Shown here: positions 54,342 through 64,000 of the stretch, in pieces | How positions within the stretch are numbered: position 1 is the stretch's first letter | Layout of the letters: each line of letters opens with the position of its first letter | Source of the DNA: Hypericum androsaemum | Lineage: Eukaryota > Streptophyta > Magnoliopsida > Malpighiales > Hypericaceae | Direction: 5' to 3' | DNA length: 64,000 nt | NCBI GenBank assembly: GCA_963995505.1 | Contig: OZ023198.1 | Location: forward strand, 6,162,558-6,226,557 | Notes under the pieces: generated by a model | The model's database searches: none | Seen by the model: only the letters and a program-made list of their open reading frames with translations | Told to the model about the DNA's origin: nothing | Program-made: the position numbers and the translations under genes

Positions 54342-55197
54342 TCAAGTTGACAAAGTTTTTCCATGTTTCCTGAACACTTTGACTAAGTTCTCATCAGTAG
54401 CCTTAAGCAATTTGTGGCCATCCCCAGTATCATCCACTTCAACCTGATAAAATAACACATTAGTAAGTAAACATTTTTTCAAACATTATAGGGTATCTAT
54501 CATATGATAATGATAAAATATTTTACATTTTTTAGAACCAACACACATCCAACAGTGATAGTACTTGTAGAGTCACGTATGTTACCAAAAAAACTGCCAG
54601 TAGGGTCCGCTAAAATCATAACGCTGTTAAGAACATGATTTTCCAAATACAAGACCATCTACAAGACAAACACAAATAAATAATGCTTGATGTGGTTAAT
54701 TATTCTTAGACATCATAGACAAATTAAATTTTTGTAAAATATTATATGTGAAATTATACTACCACTGGGCTTCTTTTTGAACTCAATAGGTACTCGAATA
54801 AAAGTATTTCCAATGAGCATACCTAAAATAAAAAAGTCAATATTACACACAATAAACTTATAATAAGCCAATTTATGTAATAGCACGTGATACCTTGAGC
54901 CTTAACAAAGTGAACGACTGACGTCCACTAATCTGTTTTAAAAATTTTGTGGCTACGCTTGTGGACAACATGTAGACGACGTTTTGGGAAATTTTTTTTG
55001 TAGTCCTTCGGTTTGTCTTGAAGCTCTAACCGTCGTTCTTTAATACATTGTTTCATATCAAAATGTGGGTCATACAGTTTTTTTTAATCTATACCTTCAC
55101 GCTGAGGAGGAGGCTGGGATAGATCCAATGGATGGCAAGATTCATCATCGTCGCTCTACATGTCTAGGTATTCTTCCCAATTTTGTGATGGATTCAT
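54342..55197 (-). pseudogene. OB-fold gene copy 1 (HROB/DUF4539-like), decayed
   Basis: Minus-strand pieces in order: start MNPSQNWEEYLDM (55197), then in-frame stops. Next comes a segment ending WTSVVHFVKAQG near 54898, then ILADPTGSFFGNIRDSTSTI and VGCVLVLKN (about 54645-54530), and a last exon VEVDDTGDGHKLLKATDENL VKVF, stopping at 54342-54344. The phrase DPTG-s-x-G-x-I followed by a V-G-x-V-L-x-L strand recalls the OB-fold of plant homologous-recombination OB-fold proteins. The assignment is from memory and moderate. Stops in the first exon make it a likely pseudogene. Confidence 0.45.
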
Positions 55198-55299
55198 TTT
55201 ATAAAGTTTGAAGGTGTGAAGGAATGATGATGTTTATACATATATATAGAGCCATTGGATCACCCCATTCACGAATCTACTTATTAGAGATAATCACCG

Positions 55300-55515
55300 A
55301 ATTGACCTTATCCAAAATCTATAAAATATGAATATCCCTATCCAAAATCAGAAAAATCTGGATAGCCTTTTTTTAAAATATGGAAAATCAGGATATCCTT
55401 ATCCAAAAAATGAAAAATCTTGATAGCTTTATCCGAAATCAGGAAAATCTCAATATCCTTATCCAGAATATGAAAAATCTCAATATTCTTATCTGAAATC
55501 TAGATAATCCAACAA
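55300..55515. repeat. Tandem repeat between divergent genes
   Basis: Six or so imperfect units of about 27-30 bp of the form TATCCAAAATCAGAAAAATC followed by TGGATATCCT. They lie exactly between the two head-to-head OB-fold copies. Confidence 0.75.
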
Positions 55516-55611
55516 CTCTATATATATGTCCGAAACAAGAGTATGTTTTCACACATTCACAGCTTTTCCTAATTAACCCAATCTTCTCTAAAAGACTCCC
55601 TATTCCAAAAA

Positions 55612-56362
55612 ATGGATCCACCCAAAAATTGGGAATATTTTTACAATTGGATACCGAAGATGAATCTTATTATTCGTTGTCACTAACATAGTCTCCTCCT
55701 CCTCCTCAACCTCTAACTAGTAGGATTGTTGGTCCTGCTGGCCACTACCAAAATGCTACACAAAGGGCATTGGCTAATCCTCGTGCTAGCGGTAGCTCGC
55801 ATCCTGAACTGACAACTCAGCAGGCCATTTATAGAGAATTCACTAACCCAATCTCTGATGATATTTTTTATACAGATCAGTGGACAACAGCTATTTCCTG
55901 TATAATGGCTGAAGGTATGATGTGTAACCTCTTTTATGACTCTGTTTTATCTGTCTCTATGAGATATTAAATATATTTTATTAAGTTTGGTGGACAAACA
56001 TAATGTTATGACCATTATTGATGAGGCTAAATGCACTAGAGACGTGCATATAATTTCGCAGGTATATCAAACTTGTTATACATTAATGTATTCGAATGTT
56101 TTTCATATTTAACATGAATTTTTTCTAATTTTTCTAGATGGTTGCGATGGTTGAGACTTTCACTCATAATAGTTTAGGTGATGCCATGGTAGTTCTGAAG
56201 GATCCAACCGGTACTCTGCCTACCAGCATACATCTAACAAACATTTATTGATGTCCTTTTCAATAGTTTGCTTTTTGGACTCCAGTCTGGCAGAATGTGT
56301 TCTGCGGCAACATTACCGTCAATAATGTGGTGGTAATGTTTGCTCCCGGTTCAACTGTGTAA
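55612..56362 (+). pseudogene. OB-fold gene copy 2 (HROB/DUF4539-like)
   Basis: Plus-strand copy, divergent from copy 1. It starts MDPPKNWEYFYN (55612); a frame change gives LDTEDESYYSLSLT, and a TAG at about 55690 follows. Then come RIVGPAGHYQNATQRALAN and FTNPISDDIFYTDQWTTAIS up to a GT donor at 55915. Next are an exon 55986-56061 (LVDKHNVMTIIDEAKCTRDV), an exon from 56138 (MVAMVETFTHNSLGDAMVVL KDPTG) and a last exon ending VMFAPGSTV at 56360-56362. The order RI-GPAG, D-x-W-x-x-A, KDPTG is shared with plant HROB-like proteins. The stop and frame change in exon 1 argue for a pseudogene. Confidence 0.48.
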
Positions 56363-56653
56363 CCGTATGGAATTGCTATGATTTTATGTAAGTTTGTCTA
56401 TATTTTACAATGTTGTATTTCCCCGACTATGTAACAGTCAATGTACGTTTGTCTACCTTTCACAATGTATTTTTTTAATTTATTTTGTATACATCGTCTT
56501 TAAGAAATTAACACATATATAAACTGAATTAAAAAGTTATTCATCTCAAATAACACAACACAATACATTACAATAACCTGAATTGAAAACAACACAATGA
56601 ATCCAAGGAACAATCTAAAAGCACACATGCCAATACATATAAAGCTTATGCTG

Positions 56654-56930
56654 TCAAGTTGACGAAGTTTTGACATTTTTACTGAACACTTTGGCCATGT
56701 TCTCATCAGTAATCATTAAGATTTTGTTGTTCGGGTACGGGTTCGAAGAGTCCACTTTTACCTGATAAAGAACTACAAAAATCAGTGAACAAGTATCTAG
56801 TACTATTGAGTTACAAAGGATTTCTGACAAGTTATGCTCATATTTTTAGTAGCAACACACATCGAGTATCAACAATACCGGTAGAGTGATTTATGATACC
56901 AGAAATACTGCCGGTGGATTACTGAGTTCT
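56654..56930 (-). pseudogene. OB-fold gene copy 3, 3' fragment
   Basis: Two exons only: STGSISGIINHSTGIV with CVLLLKN (about 56930-56845) and a last exon VKVDSSNPYPNNKILMITDEN with MAKVF, ending at 56654-56656. Both correspond to the last two exons of copy 1, including the same stop context (AACTTGAC). Confidence 0.45.
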
Positions 56931-57321
56931 CCAAGTGTTAAAGATTACTGAATTTCTTTGTGCTGAGACACATATCTTTCATTCACACCTGTTTTCCCAT
57001 TTTTTATACCTCCATGCGTAAGTGTGGGTTCATTTTTTTCTGTTCATGGTCGCGCCGCACTTTCATTAAGTATCTCTCGATCTCCCTCATTGTCTCTTTT
57101 TTGCTATTTCAAATAATACCCTCCTTTAATTCACCATCACAACTTCCATTTATTCAGTCTGAACACACCAATTTTCATCATATTAACTAAGCGATTCTTA
57201 TTCACCAGGCTCAATTTGAGTGACTTCATACTGATGTTCTTGTTGTTGTTCTTCTTCTCCTGTGTATGGTTCTTCTTCTTCTCCTCCGTATGTTTCTTCT
57301 TCTTCTTTTTCTTCTTTGACA

Positions 57322-57775
57322 TCACAATCTTATACTTGCATATGAATGTACTTCACTATAATCATATTTAAACCAATTAGTTTGAACTTCATAATCAGCA
57401 ACATGTACCCTTCTAAAAGGTCCAGCAACATCTGCCCTTATGGAAGGAACAACAACAGGCGTCCACGTGGACAAACCAACTTCATCGCAACTCAAGAACT
57501 CAGTTTCTTGAACATGCAACGGGTGATATTCAGACTCCCTCTTCTCCACAATGATGTCCAAATCAAGGTTGCACTCGTACGGTCCTACAATGTTGATCAT
57601 TGTCTGAACCATAGACCTAATAACTTGATCATCGTCAATAGACACTAGAAAAAATTTCCCTCTTCTAATAGGCATTCTAAATATCAACCGTCCAACCTCT
57701 TCATTCGGACCAATTGTCTTTTTATTCACTTTTTTGAACAACAAACCATGGGTGAATTTTTTTGAAACTTCAACT
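57322..57775 (-). other. Unidentified open frame
   Basis: A frame of about 150 codons with no ATG at its start. It contains KKFTHGLLFKKVNKKTIG, FLVSIDDDQVIRSMVQTMIN, ECNLDLDIIVEKRESEYHPL and ends YSEVHSYASIRL. Composition looks coding, but I do not recognise the family. It lies 0.4 kb upstream of copy 3 in the same orientation and could be its 5' exon or part of an unknown transposon. Confidence 0.35.
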
Positions 57776-57779
57776 TTGC

Positions 57780-58900
57780 TTCATCTGCGCCATTGTAATC
57801 GAAATTTGTTTTACAGTTGTAATTAATTTCTCCATTATGTTTCAAAGTTATTCTAACAACTTGCAAATCCATTCAAACACTGTAATAAAAAAATAATAAT
57901 GTGATTGAATTACGACAAAATTGAGAGAAAAATATAATTTAGAGAAATGAAAGTTACATGTTTACAGTGATTCGCAAAGTAAACAAAACGTAATTGTAAA
58001 ACTAAACATAATTTAGAAAATTGAATAGTTAAAGTACCTTTTTTAACGAACGTGTAGAGCAATATGCACGAATGAGAATCACAACAATACTCAAAATTTG
58101 TATTAGAGGAAATATGTAATATGGGTGAAAGAAGAAGAATGAGGAGTAAGGAGTGAATTGTGAAGGAGGGGAAGAGTGGGCATACATAGCAATTCATATT
58201 TTTGGATAGGATTATCCGAATAAAATAAATTTGTTGCAATATCATCCACATAAAGCAGATTTTGGATAATTAGGACCATAATGGTCGTATTCTGCTCGAA
58301 CCCTATCCGGAGAAAATAATTGACCGAAATACGACCAGGATAGTTGTGCTCAGATGGAATACGCCTCTAGCGGTTGTATTCTGGATACGCCTATGACGGT
58401 CATATTCTGGCAGTTCATGACTGCATAGGTCGTATTTTGGACGGGCCCGCCAATGTGGACACCAGATTTGTAAAACTTTATTTAAACACCATTTTTTATA
58501 AAACTTTACCACTGTAGTACCATTTAGGTATAAAAAAACCCCACAACGAGCGCAGCTCACTCGCTTATACTGCAGCGAATTCAAGGGAAAAGAAGTCTGA
58601 GAGTTGATTTGCGTAGAAATCTGGTTGGACTTTTTTTTATACGTAAAAGTTTATTACTCACCAAATTGTTTTTGCCAACGAGCACAAATGCACTACACCA
58701 TTAGTATAGTTAGCACTAAACTACTAAAAATGATTAAAAAGTAACCAACTATCAAAGTAATCTAAGCTACTAAATAGGTGGTAATTTTTACATTAAATCG
58801 CTTGCCTGTTGGTTAAAAATAAGGGCTGGTTGGATTTTGTTGTCCGGGTTCTGAAGCGTCCACAGATTAGGTAGGTCGAATTCTGAGCTCGTAGATCCTC
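57780..58900. other. AT-rich intergenic with diverged repeats
   Basis: No gene is seen. 58200-58460 contains repeated phrases of the type 'tggataggattatccg', 'gg-cgtattctgg' and 'ggtcgtattttgg', an irregular tandem array. 58600-58820 is low-complexity. Confidence 0.4.
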
Positions 58901-59144
58901 TGCTTTGGGATGTAATGAACGTGGTCAAGTACATGACTCATCTGAGAGAACAAGGAGAGTTTTGCATCCATCATTTTTTCCAAACATTATTTCGGTATCT
59001 AATCTGTCCCCGACCATGCATATCTTTGACTTTGAAATCCCAAACCTGTCGTCAAATTCTAACTCTGTTGATCTGGCACCGGATTTGGTCGTGGACATGT
59101 ATTTTTGTCCAGGACCGTCCTGGAACACGCACTGGGTTGTTCAG

Positions 59145-59425
59145 TTATGATACAATGGGTCGCCCAGTTATGATATAATAGGTCGCTCGATGCGGTCCCA
59201 ATTTTTTTGTGGCACACGCGCTGGGTTGGTTAGTTATGATACAATAGTTTGCTCAATTATGATATAATGGGTCGTCTAGTTATGATGCAATGGGTCACCC
59301 GAAGCGGTCCCAATTTTTTCAGAATATGGTTGGTTCGCCCAGTTATGATACAATAGTTCGCCCAATTATGATACAATGGTTCACTATGATACAATGAGTC
59401 GCCCAATTATAATACAATAGGTTGG
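59145..59425. repeat. Minisatellite of CAGTTATGATACAATGGGTC units
   Basis: Ten or so imperfect copies of a unit near 20-24 bp, TTATGATACAATGGGTCGCC, interrupted twice by a longer phrase 'gcggtcccaattttttt'. The array is bracketed by GGACCGTCCTGG (59111-59122) and an inverted-type GACGGTCCTGG (about 59432). Confidence 0.8.
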
Positions 59426-59785
59426 GTCCATGACGGTCCTGGAAATAGGGTTCCAGGACCAAATCTGGTCCCTGTTGATCTACCAGGCATACATACTACA
59501 GCTCAATTCACAAAAATGTTGTATCCCACCCACCCCTTGGACTCTAATTTTTTATTCAACTACCTGATCTTAAATCAATCTTAATGTGGTCCGGAGCTGA
59601 TAATATCTTCTCCTTACCAAAATGCATGACATTACATTGTTAATGATTTATGACCAATCCAGAGATTCAAACATGAGCGGACTGGTGACATTTTTTTCAT
59701 TCTCTCGATTTTTTTTTGCGTCTGGAAGAGGGGCGGTAAAGTTGCCCCTTGTTATTTATTAATAGTCGTAATTCTCCGTTGTAGC

Positions 59786-59943
59786 CATTCAAAAGTCAAA
59801 AGGCTGTCTTTCGACCAAGACTGATAGAAGAAGAAGGAACATTAGAAAAAAATCATGTTTTCTCTGCTTGTCCTTTCAGCCTATCGCGATTCCAAAATAT
59901 AATACCCATGGCATCTCTCTCCGGTAGTCCACCCCCCATTCGA
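59786..59943. repeat. Dispersed repeat, copy 2
   Basis: Same family and orientation as 41497-41665 (shared CTGATAGAAGAAGAAGGAAC and CTATCGCGATTCCAAAATAT). It is directly followed at 59968-59994 by a 9-bp-stem hairpin, CAGTGGGGA ... TCCCCACTG. Confidence 0.75.
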
Positions 59944-60084
59944 AGGTGGACGGGTGGGGTTCAAATTCAGTGGGGACATGGGTAATCCCCACTGAAAGGG
60001 ATAGGGGTAATATTGGAAATACAATAATTAAAATAATTAAAAAAAATATCAGCAAAATAATACAATTTATGGAAATACAAGTAT

Positions 60085-60415
60085 GGGAATATTGGTTTCC
60101 ATTTTCTCGGATATTGGTTTCCATCTTCTATGTTATTGGTTTCATTCTACTATGATATTGGTTTCATTCTACTATGATATTAGTTTCCATCTTCTATGTT
60201 ATTGGTTTCATTCTACTATGATATTGGTTTCATTCCACCGTGATATTGGTTTTCATATTCTCCAATATTGGTATCCCATTATAAGTGAAAATGTATACCA
60301 TTTGAATGTATTGGTTTCATTCTTCTCGAATATTAGTTTCATTCTTCTCGAATATTGGTATCATCGTTCTAGGATATTGGTATCATTCTATTTTAATATT
60401 GGTATCATTCATCTA
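60085..60415. repeat. ATATTGGTTTCATTCTACT minisatellite
   Basis: About thirteen copies of a 24-25-bp unit, ATATTGGTTTCATTCTACTATG with variants TTCTCGA and CATCTTCTATG. It generates an artificial ILVSF-repeat frame that I do not annotate as a gene. Confidence 0.88.
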
Positions 60416-60745
60416 TGAATTTTTGCTAGAATTTTAAGCACTAAGTTCAAACAACAACCAAACACCAACATAAAGTTCCAATCTTTAAATACAAAATCAT
60501 AGGAAAAGCTATTAATCATCATAATTTTTTAAACCTCTGGTGTCAGATTCAATTATTAGAATGATTTAATATTTTTCAGTTGATAAAGCTAGAACCTAAT
60601 CCAAATGGGAACGAAGTACAAATCAGAAAGAGAAGGGAAGAGAGAACATGGAAAACTAAAAGTGTGGCTAAAAGGCGAGTCAAGCAGTCAACCATCCAAC
60701 AAATGGTGGCTTGGACCGGGTTCCCCCTTTCCTCCTCATTTCGCT

Positions 60746-60781
<36 letters not shown>
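60746..60781. repeat. (AAT)n microsatellite
   Basis: Eleven to twelve perfect trinucleotide units. The surrounding 60.4-61.3 kb holds no supportable gene. Confidence 0.92.
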
Positions 60782-60782
<1 letters not shown>

Positions 60783-61375
60783 CAAAACCCAAAAGCCACC
60801 AGAAGCGAAATAATCCAAAGCCACACCAGCAACCGGGAATTTATTAGCAAGCAGTAGCCTTTTTCTTCTCTCCCCTCTATCCATTTCGCTTCCTTTTGGG
60901 TGCTTTTGATCTTTCCCATGCCAGAAAAAGTGAAGAAGACCCACAAAAGGGCAGAATCTTAAAAAGGGAGGAGCTTAGCTTGTCCCGAGAATCACTTGTT
61001 GGGGGGGAGTTCCTCTGTTTTTTTTGTCTCTGCCATGAACGGGGACGGCGGGGAGGGAGGGAGTGGGGGGCGGCGGAAAAAAAATAACGGGGGAAATCCT
61101 AATGAGTATGTTTGAGTAAAAACTCGAAAATATCATCAACAGATTTTGACCATCAGATCTGTAAAAAAAGAATTTGATCAAATCTAAAAGTCCATATTTA
61201 GTCCATACCATGGGAATGATTTTTATGTAGTACCCCTGAATCCAAATCCGGACGGGTGCGTCGCAAAATGGGAGAAACGTGGTGGTGGTCCCATCGAGAA
61301 TGGGATAAACGACATTTTTTCGGTGGTTGGTTTTGGGTCCCACTTCATATCTCTCTCATGCATTACATTACATTA

Positions 61376-61530
61376 CACGTGACTATATTACCTACGGGAG
61401 TCGTGGACAAGTAGTATTCTTTGATGACTCCGACGATGGGAGCTGCCATAAAAATCATGTGTCATCCCAAAAAAAGGAGCAACACGTTTGTTTCGTGTCG
61501 TATCAATCCAACACACGCATGGCATAAATA
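61376..61530 (+). promoter_or_regulatory. Putative promoter of the BAHD gene
   Basis: A G-box CACGTG at 61376-61381 and a TATA-like ATAAATA at 61524-61530, 54-60 bp upstream of the start codon, then a GT-rich leader. The spacing would give a short leader. Position and consensus are the only evidence. Confidence 0.4.
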
Positions 61531-61583
61531 GGGGTGTGTGTGTGTGAGTCCACTACCGAAACTCTCCTACTTCTAACATCATC

Positions 61584-62879
61584 ATGCATGGAGATGGAGG
61601 AGGAGGAGGCTCAAGTGACCACCCCGTCACAGTGACGGTCCAAAGCAGGTCGCTGCTATTGCCTTCTAAATCCACTACTAGTAACAACAACAACAAGCCT
61701 TCCAAATTATTCCTGTCCAACATTGACCACTCCTTCAACTACCATATCCAGTCCGTCTACTTCTTCGCCCCCAAACCAGGCTTCCCGCCTACCCTGGTCT
61801 CCCACATGCTCAAAACTGCCCTCTCCCAGCTTCTAGACGGCCCCTACCACTTCATGGCCGGAAGGCTCATTCTCGACCGGCACACCGGTCGTCTTCAGAT
61901 ACACTGCAACGCCAAGGGGGCCGGGTTCGTGGTCGCCGCCAGCGCTTGCACGCTGGAACAGCTCGGCGACTTGGCCCATCCGAATCCCGCGTTTCGCCAC
62001 CTGGCTCCCACCGCCATGGATTTTGATCAACCTCTCTGCATTTTCCAGCTGACGTCATTCAAGTGCGGTGGGTTTGCAATGGGAGTCTCCTACAACCACA
62101 CAACGATGGACGGGCGGAATTTCAAAAGGTTCCTGGACAACCTGGCGGCCACAGCCGCCGGCGATCCCCTCCCCTTCCTCCCCTACAATGACCGTCGCCT
62201 CCTCGCCGCCCGCTCCCCTCCCCACGTCACTTTCCACCACCCCGAGCTAATTGAACATTCGGCCGAGGCCTCAAAGGAGGACGAGGAGGAGCTAGAGGTG
62301 AGCGTCTTCCGGCTGACGTCCGGCGACGTGTCCAGGCTGAAGGAGAAGGCCGGGAGGGCCTCGGGGTACAGCGCCCTGACGGCCCTGGTGTGGAAGTGCA
62401 AGGCGGCGTCCTCCCATCAGGACCCCCACAGGTCATGCACGGTGCTGTTCGCTGTGGATATGAGGGGGAGGGTGGAGCCGCCTCTACCGCCTTACTACAC
62501 GGGGAACGCCTCGATGTGGGCCTACGCAAGCGCAACGTGTGGGGAGCTGGGGGGATGGGCCTTGAGGGAGGTGGTGGAGAAGGTGGAGGGCGGGGCCCGC
62601 AGGATCACGGACGCGTATGTGAAGTCGGTGGTGGACTCCGGGAGGATGTTCGGGTTGGGGGACTTGCAGGTGACGTTGTGGAAGAATGAGGTGGCATACC
62701 CTTGGGGCCACCCCCTCTACAGTACTCCGGTTGGCTATCCCAGGAGCATGCGCCTTGCCGTTATGCTCTCAGGCCCCCGCCACGCCGTCAATCTACGGGT
62801 TGCCCTTCCCGCGCCGGAGATGTGCCGCTTTCGCGCTTGCTTCCATCATTTTATTTCGTTCCCCAACTCACTCTTATGA
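61584..62879 (+). CDS. BAHD-family acyltransferase
   Basis: A single-exon gene for 431 residues. BAHD enzymes move an acyl group from acyl-CoA to an alcohol or amine in the cytosol, making phenolic esters, waxes, pigments and hormone conjugates. The start MHGDGGGGGSSDH follows a plausible leader. The N-terminal family region is clear (KLFLSNIDHSFNYHIQSVYF, HFMAGRLILD). The catalytic HxxxD is present as HTTMD (His172, Asp176). The structural DFGWG motif near residue 372 is changed to AYPWGHP, so only the WG core remains. Length fits the family (420-460). The 5' third is low in introns and the 3' half is very GC-rich with codon bias unlike its surroundings. Substrate cannot be read from the sequence. 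No neighbouring pathway gene is seen. Confidence 0.92.
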   Translation: MHGDGGGGGSSDHPVTVTVQSRSLLLPSKSTTSNNNNKPSKLFLSNIDHSFNYHIQSVYFFAPKPGFPPTLVSHMLKTALSQLLDGPYHFMAGRLILDRHTGRLQIHCNAKGAGFVVAASACTLEQLGDLAHPNPAFRHLAPTAMDFDQPLCIFQLTSFKCGGFAMGVSYNHTTMDGRNFKRFLDNLAATAAGDPLPFLPYNDRRLLAARSPPHVTFHHPELIEHSAEASKEDEEELEVSVFRLTSGDVSRLKEKAGRASGYSALTALVWKCKAASSHQDPHRSCTVLFAVDMRGRVEPPLPPYYTGNASMWAYASATCGELGGWALREVVEKVEGGARRITDAYVKSVVDSGRMFGLGDLQVTLWKNEVAYPWGHPLYSTPVGYPRSMRLAVMLSGPRHAVNLRVALPAPEMCRFRACFHHFISFPNSLL

Positions 62880-63024
62880 GATATATATATAATTGCAGAG
62901 TCCGTAGGTTTTGAATACTTGGTTCCTCATTTTTCTGTGGAGTCCGTGGAGTTATGGAACTCTGGGTACTTGACCTTTCGTCTTCTATTCTAATTTTTTC
63001 TCAGTCTTTGATTTGATAACTCTT

Positions 63025-63235
63025 TTCTTTATTTTATCCTGCATCATTTATCAAATATTTTATTAATGTTCCTAGATAATAAATCTGCAAGATTATTGTC
63101 TTTGCCTTTAATATGCTCGAAATTGATTTTATAATTACTACCTTGTATTAAGTTTTGTAAATTACTCTATCTAGTTCTATTTACCTTTTTACTGTTGTTA
63201 GGCCCAAGTATTTTTCGGACTTCTTCAAGGACCTC
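63025..63235 (-). pseudogene. Endogenous pararetrovirus/retroelement RNase H fragment
   Basis: On the minus strand a short frame ends with a phrase of the type HIKGKDNNLADLLSR, the C-terminal signature of the RNase H of plant pararetroviruses (Caulimoviridae) and Ty3 elements. It is followed by a stop. Only this terminal piece remains. It faces the plus-strand RT fragment 100 bp away. Confidence 0.6.
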
Positions 63236-63309
63236 AGAAAAATTATAATAACTCTGGTATATGGGTTCATTACATAGGATATAACTAACTGTAAAATCCA
63301 AAAAAAGTC

Positions 63310-64000
63310 AATATACATATAGAGAACGAAGCCTACCAGATGATAGAAAATATTATGGCATTAGATTTAGAAAAAGGACCGGACATTAAAAATAGCATAA
63401 ATCATCCAATAATTCAAATGTTAGAAAAATTAGGAATCATAAGAGATGACATAACAAAATGCAAAGTCACATATATAGCCCAAATTCAAATTAAAAATCC
63501 TGACAGAAGAATAATAACAGCCAATATAGATTATAGTCCTTTAGATAAAGAAGAATTTAGAAAACTAATAATAGAAATGCTAAAATAAAACTTGATAAGA
63601 CGATCAACAAGTCCACATAGATCAGTAGCATCTATAGTAAGAAACCATAGCGAAATCAAAAGAGGAAAGACAAGAATAGTTTATAATTACAAAAGATTAA
63701 ATAATAATACCATAGATGATGCTTATAATATTCCAAACAAAGATAGTTTAATAAGATTAATCCAAAATAAAAAAAGTAATCAGTAAATTTGATTTAAAAT
63801 CAGGATATAACCAGCGAAAATTAGAAGAATGGTTTAAACCATGGACAGTTTTTACGTGTCCAGAAGGGCATTTTGAATGGAATGTCCTTAGTTTTGGGCT
63901 CAAAAATGCCCCAGCAGTCTTTCAAAAGTTTATGGATAGTATATTCTTAAAATTTGACTTCTGCTTAGTATACATAAATGATATACTAGTTGCAAGTAAT
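63310..64000 (+). pseudogene. Endogenous pararetrovirus protease-RT fragment
   Basis: An AT-rich, degraded polymerase region running off the window edge. The frame 63340-63588 is the pre-RT linker and ends at a stop. 63592-63786 resembles the start of a Caulimoviridae RT (phrases STSPHRS and [12 protein letters not shown]). A frame change at about 63776 precedes the RT palm (VFTCPEGHFEWN, GLKNAPAVFQKFMD). The catalytic box reads YIND where an active enzyme has two aspartates, so it is inactive. A viral origin is inferred from the RT phrases. A divergent Ty3 element is less likely. Confidence 0.72.

Noticed and set aside
57137..57325. Lys-rich frame
   Set aside because: Generated by a CTT/TTCTTC-rich stretch on the opposite strand.
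60083..60418. 111-codon frame of ILVSF repeats
   Set aside because: Direct translation of a 24-25-bp tandem repeat; no initiation context or domain.
62055..62711. Long frames on both strands inside the BAHD gene
   Set aside because: High GC content suppresses stops in all frames; only the 431-codon frame carries BAHD motifs.
1..64000. CRISPR array, bacterial operon, rRNA or complete tRNA genes
   Set aside because: None seen. The direct repeats are minisatellites without spacers, and the tRNA-like segments are SINE heads or parts of a transposon lacking a complete cloverleaf.

Overview
This window is plant nuclear DNA, most likely from an angiosperm. It has intron-containing plant genes with GT/AG splice sites, an AINTEGUMENTA-like transcription factor, an ARIADNE ubiquitin ligase and a BAHD acyltransferase. 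These lie in a dense field of Ty3 and Ty1 retrotransposons, long-TIR DNA elements, tRNA-derived SINEs and an endogenous pararetrovirus. I cannot name the species.

Layout: 1-6.9 kb holds a complete but decayed Ty3 chromovirus on the minus strand (715-5792, 5-bp TSD GCCAT, two LTRs). 6.9-8.5 kb is a Ty1/copia relic, followed by an LTR-like stretch. 9.2-12.8 kb holds two members of a long-TIR family, the second with another element nested in its TIR. 12.9-16.4 kb is intergenic, with three G-boxes and a tiny SINE relic. 16,387-19,812 is an intact nine-exon AP2 gene (657 aa, BABY BOOM/PLETHORA type) that includes a 9-nt microexon. 20.6-26.2 kb is a broken YAR1-like ankyrin gene. A 4.8-kb composite of non-autonomous LTR elements (A-B-A, four A-type LTRs, TSD TGGTG) sits inside it. 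27.35-28.53 kb is a third long-TIR element.

28.6-34.1 kb is a pseudogene of gamma-tubulin complex protein 2 (GCP2). One exon is split by an LTR-like insertion and another by a Mutator-like foldback element with a perfect 9-bp TSD; nonsense and deletion damage follow. 35,064-39,954 (minus) is an intact 15-exon ARIADNE-type RBR E3 ligase of 576 aa. A SINE with a perfect 15-bp TSD lies at 40.7 kb. 41.7-53.3 kb is a Ty1-type relic interrupted by a 10.8-kb Tat-lineage Ty3 element (TSD GAACC) that carries two RNase H domains and a spliced coiled-coil ORF on the opposite strand. 53.6-57.8 kb holds a fourth long-TIR end and three decayed copies of an OB-fold gene family, two of them head to head. 58-61 kb is rich in minisatellites. 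61,584-62,879 is an intact single-exon BAHD acyltransferase gene. The right edge carries pararetrovirus fragments in opposite orientations.

Three host genes appear functional: the AP2 factor, the ARIADNE ligase and the BAHD enzyme. They show no sign of working as a unit. The rest is mostly a layered record of transposition. Exon coordinates were derived by hand from reading frame, splice consensus and remembered family proteins. They were not checked against any database.
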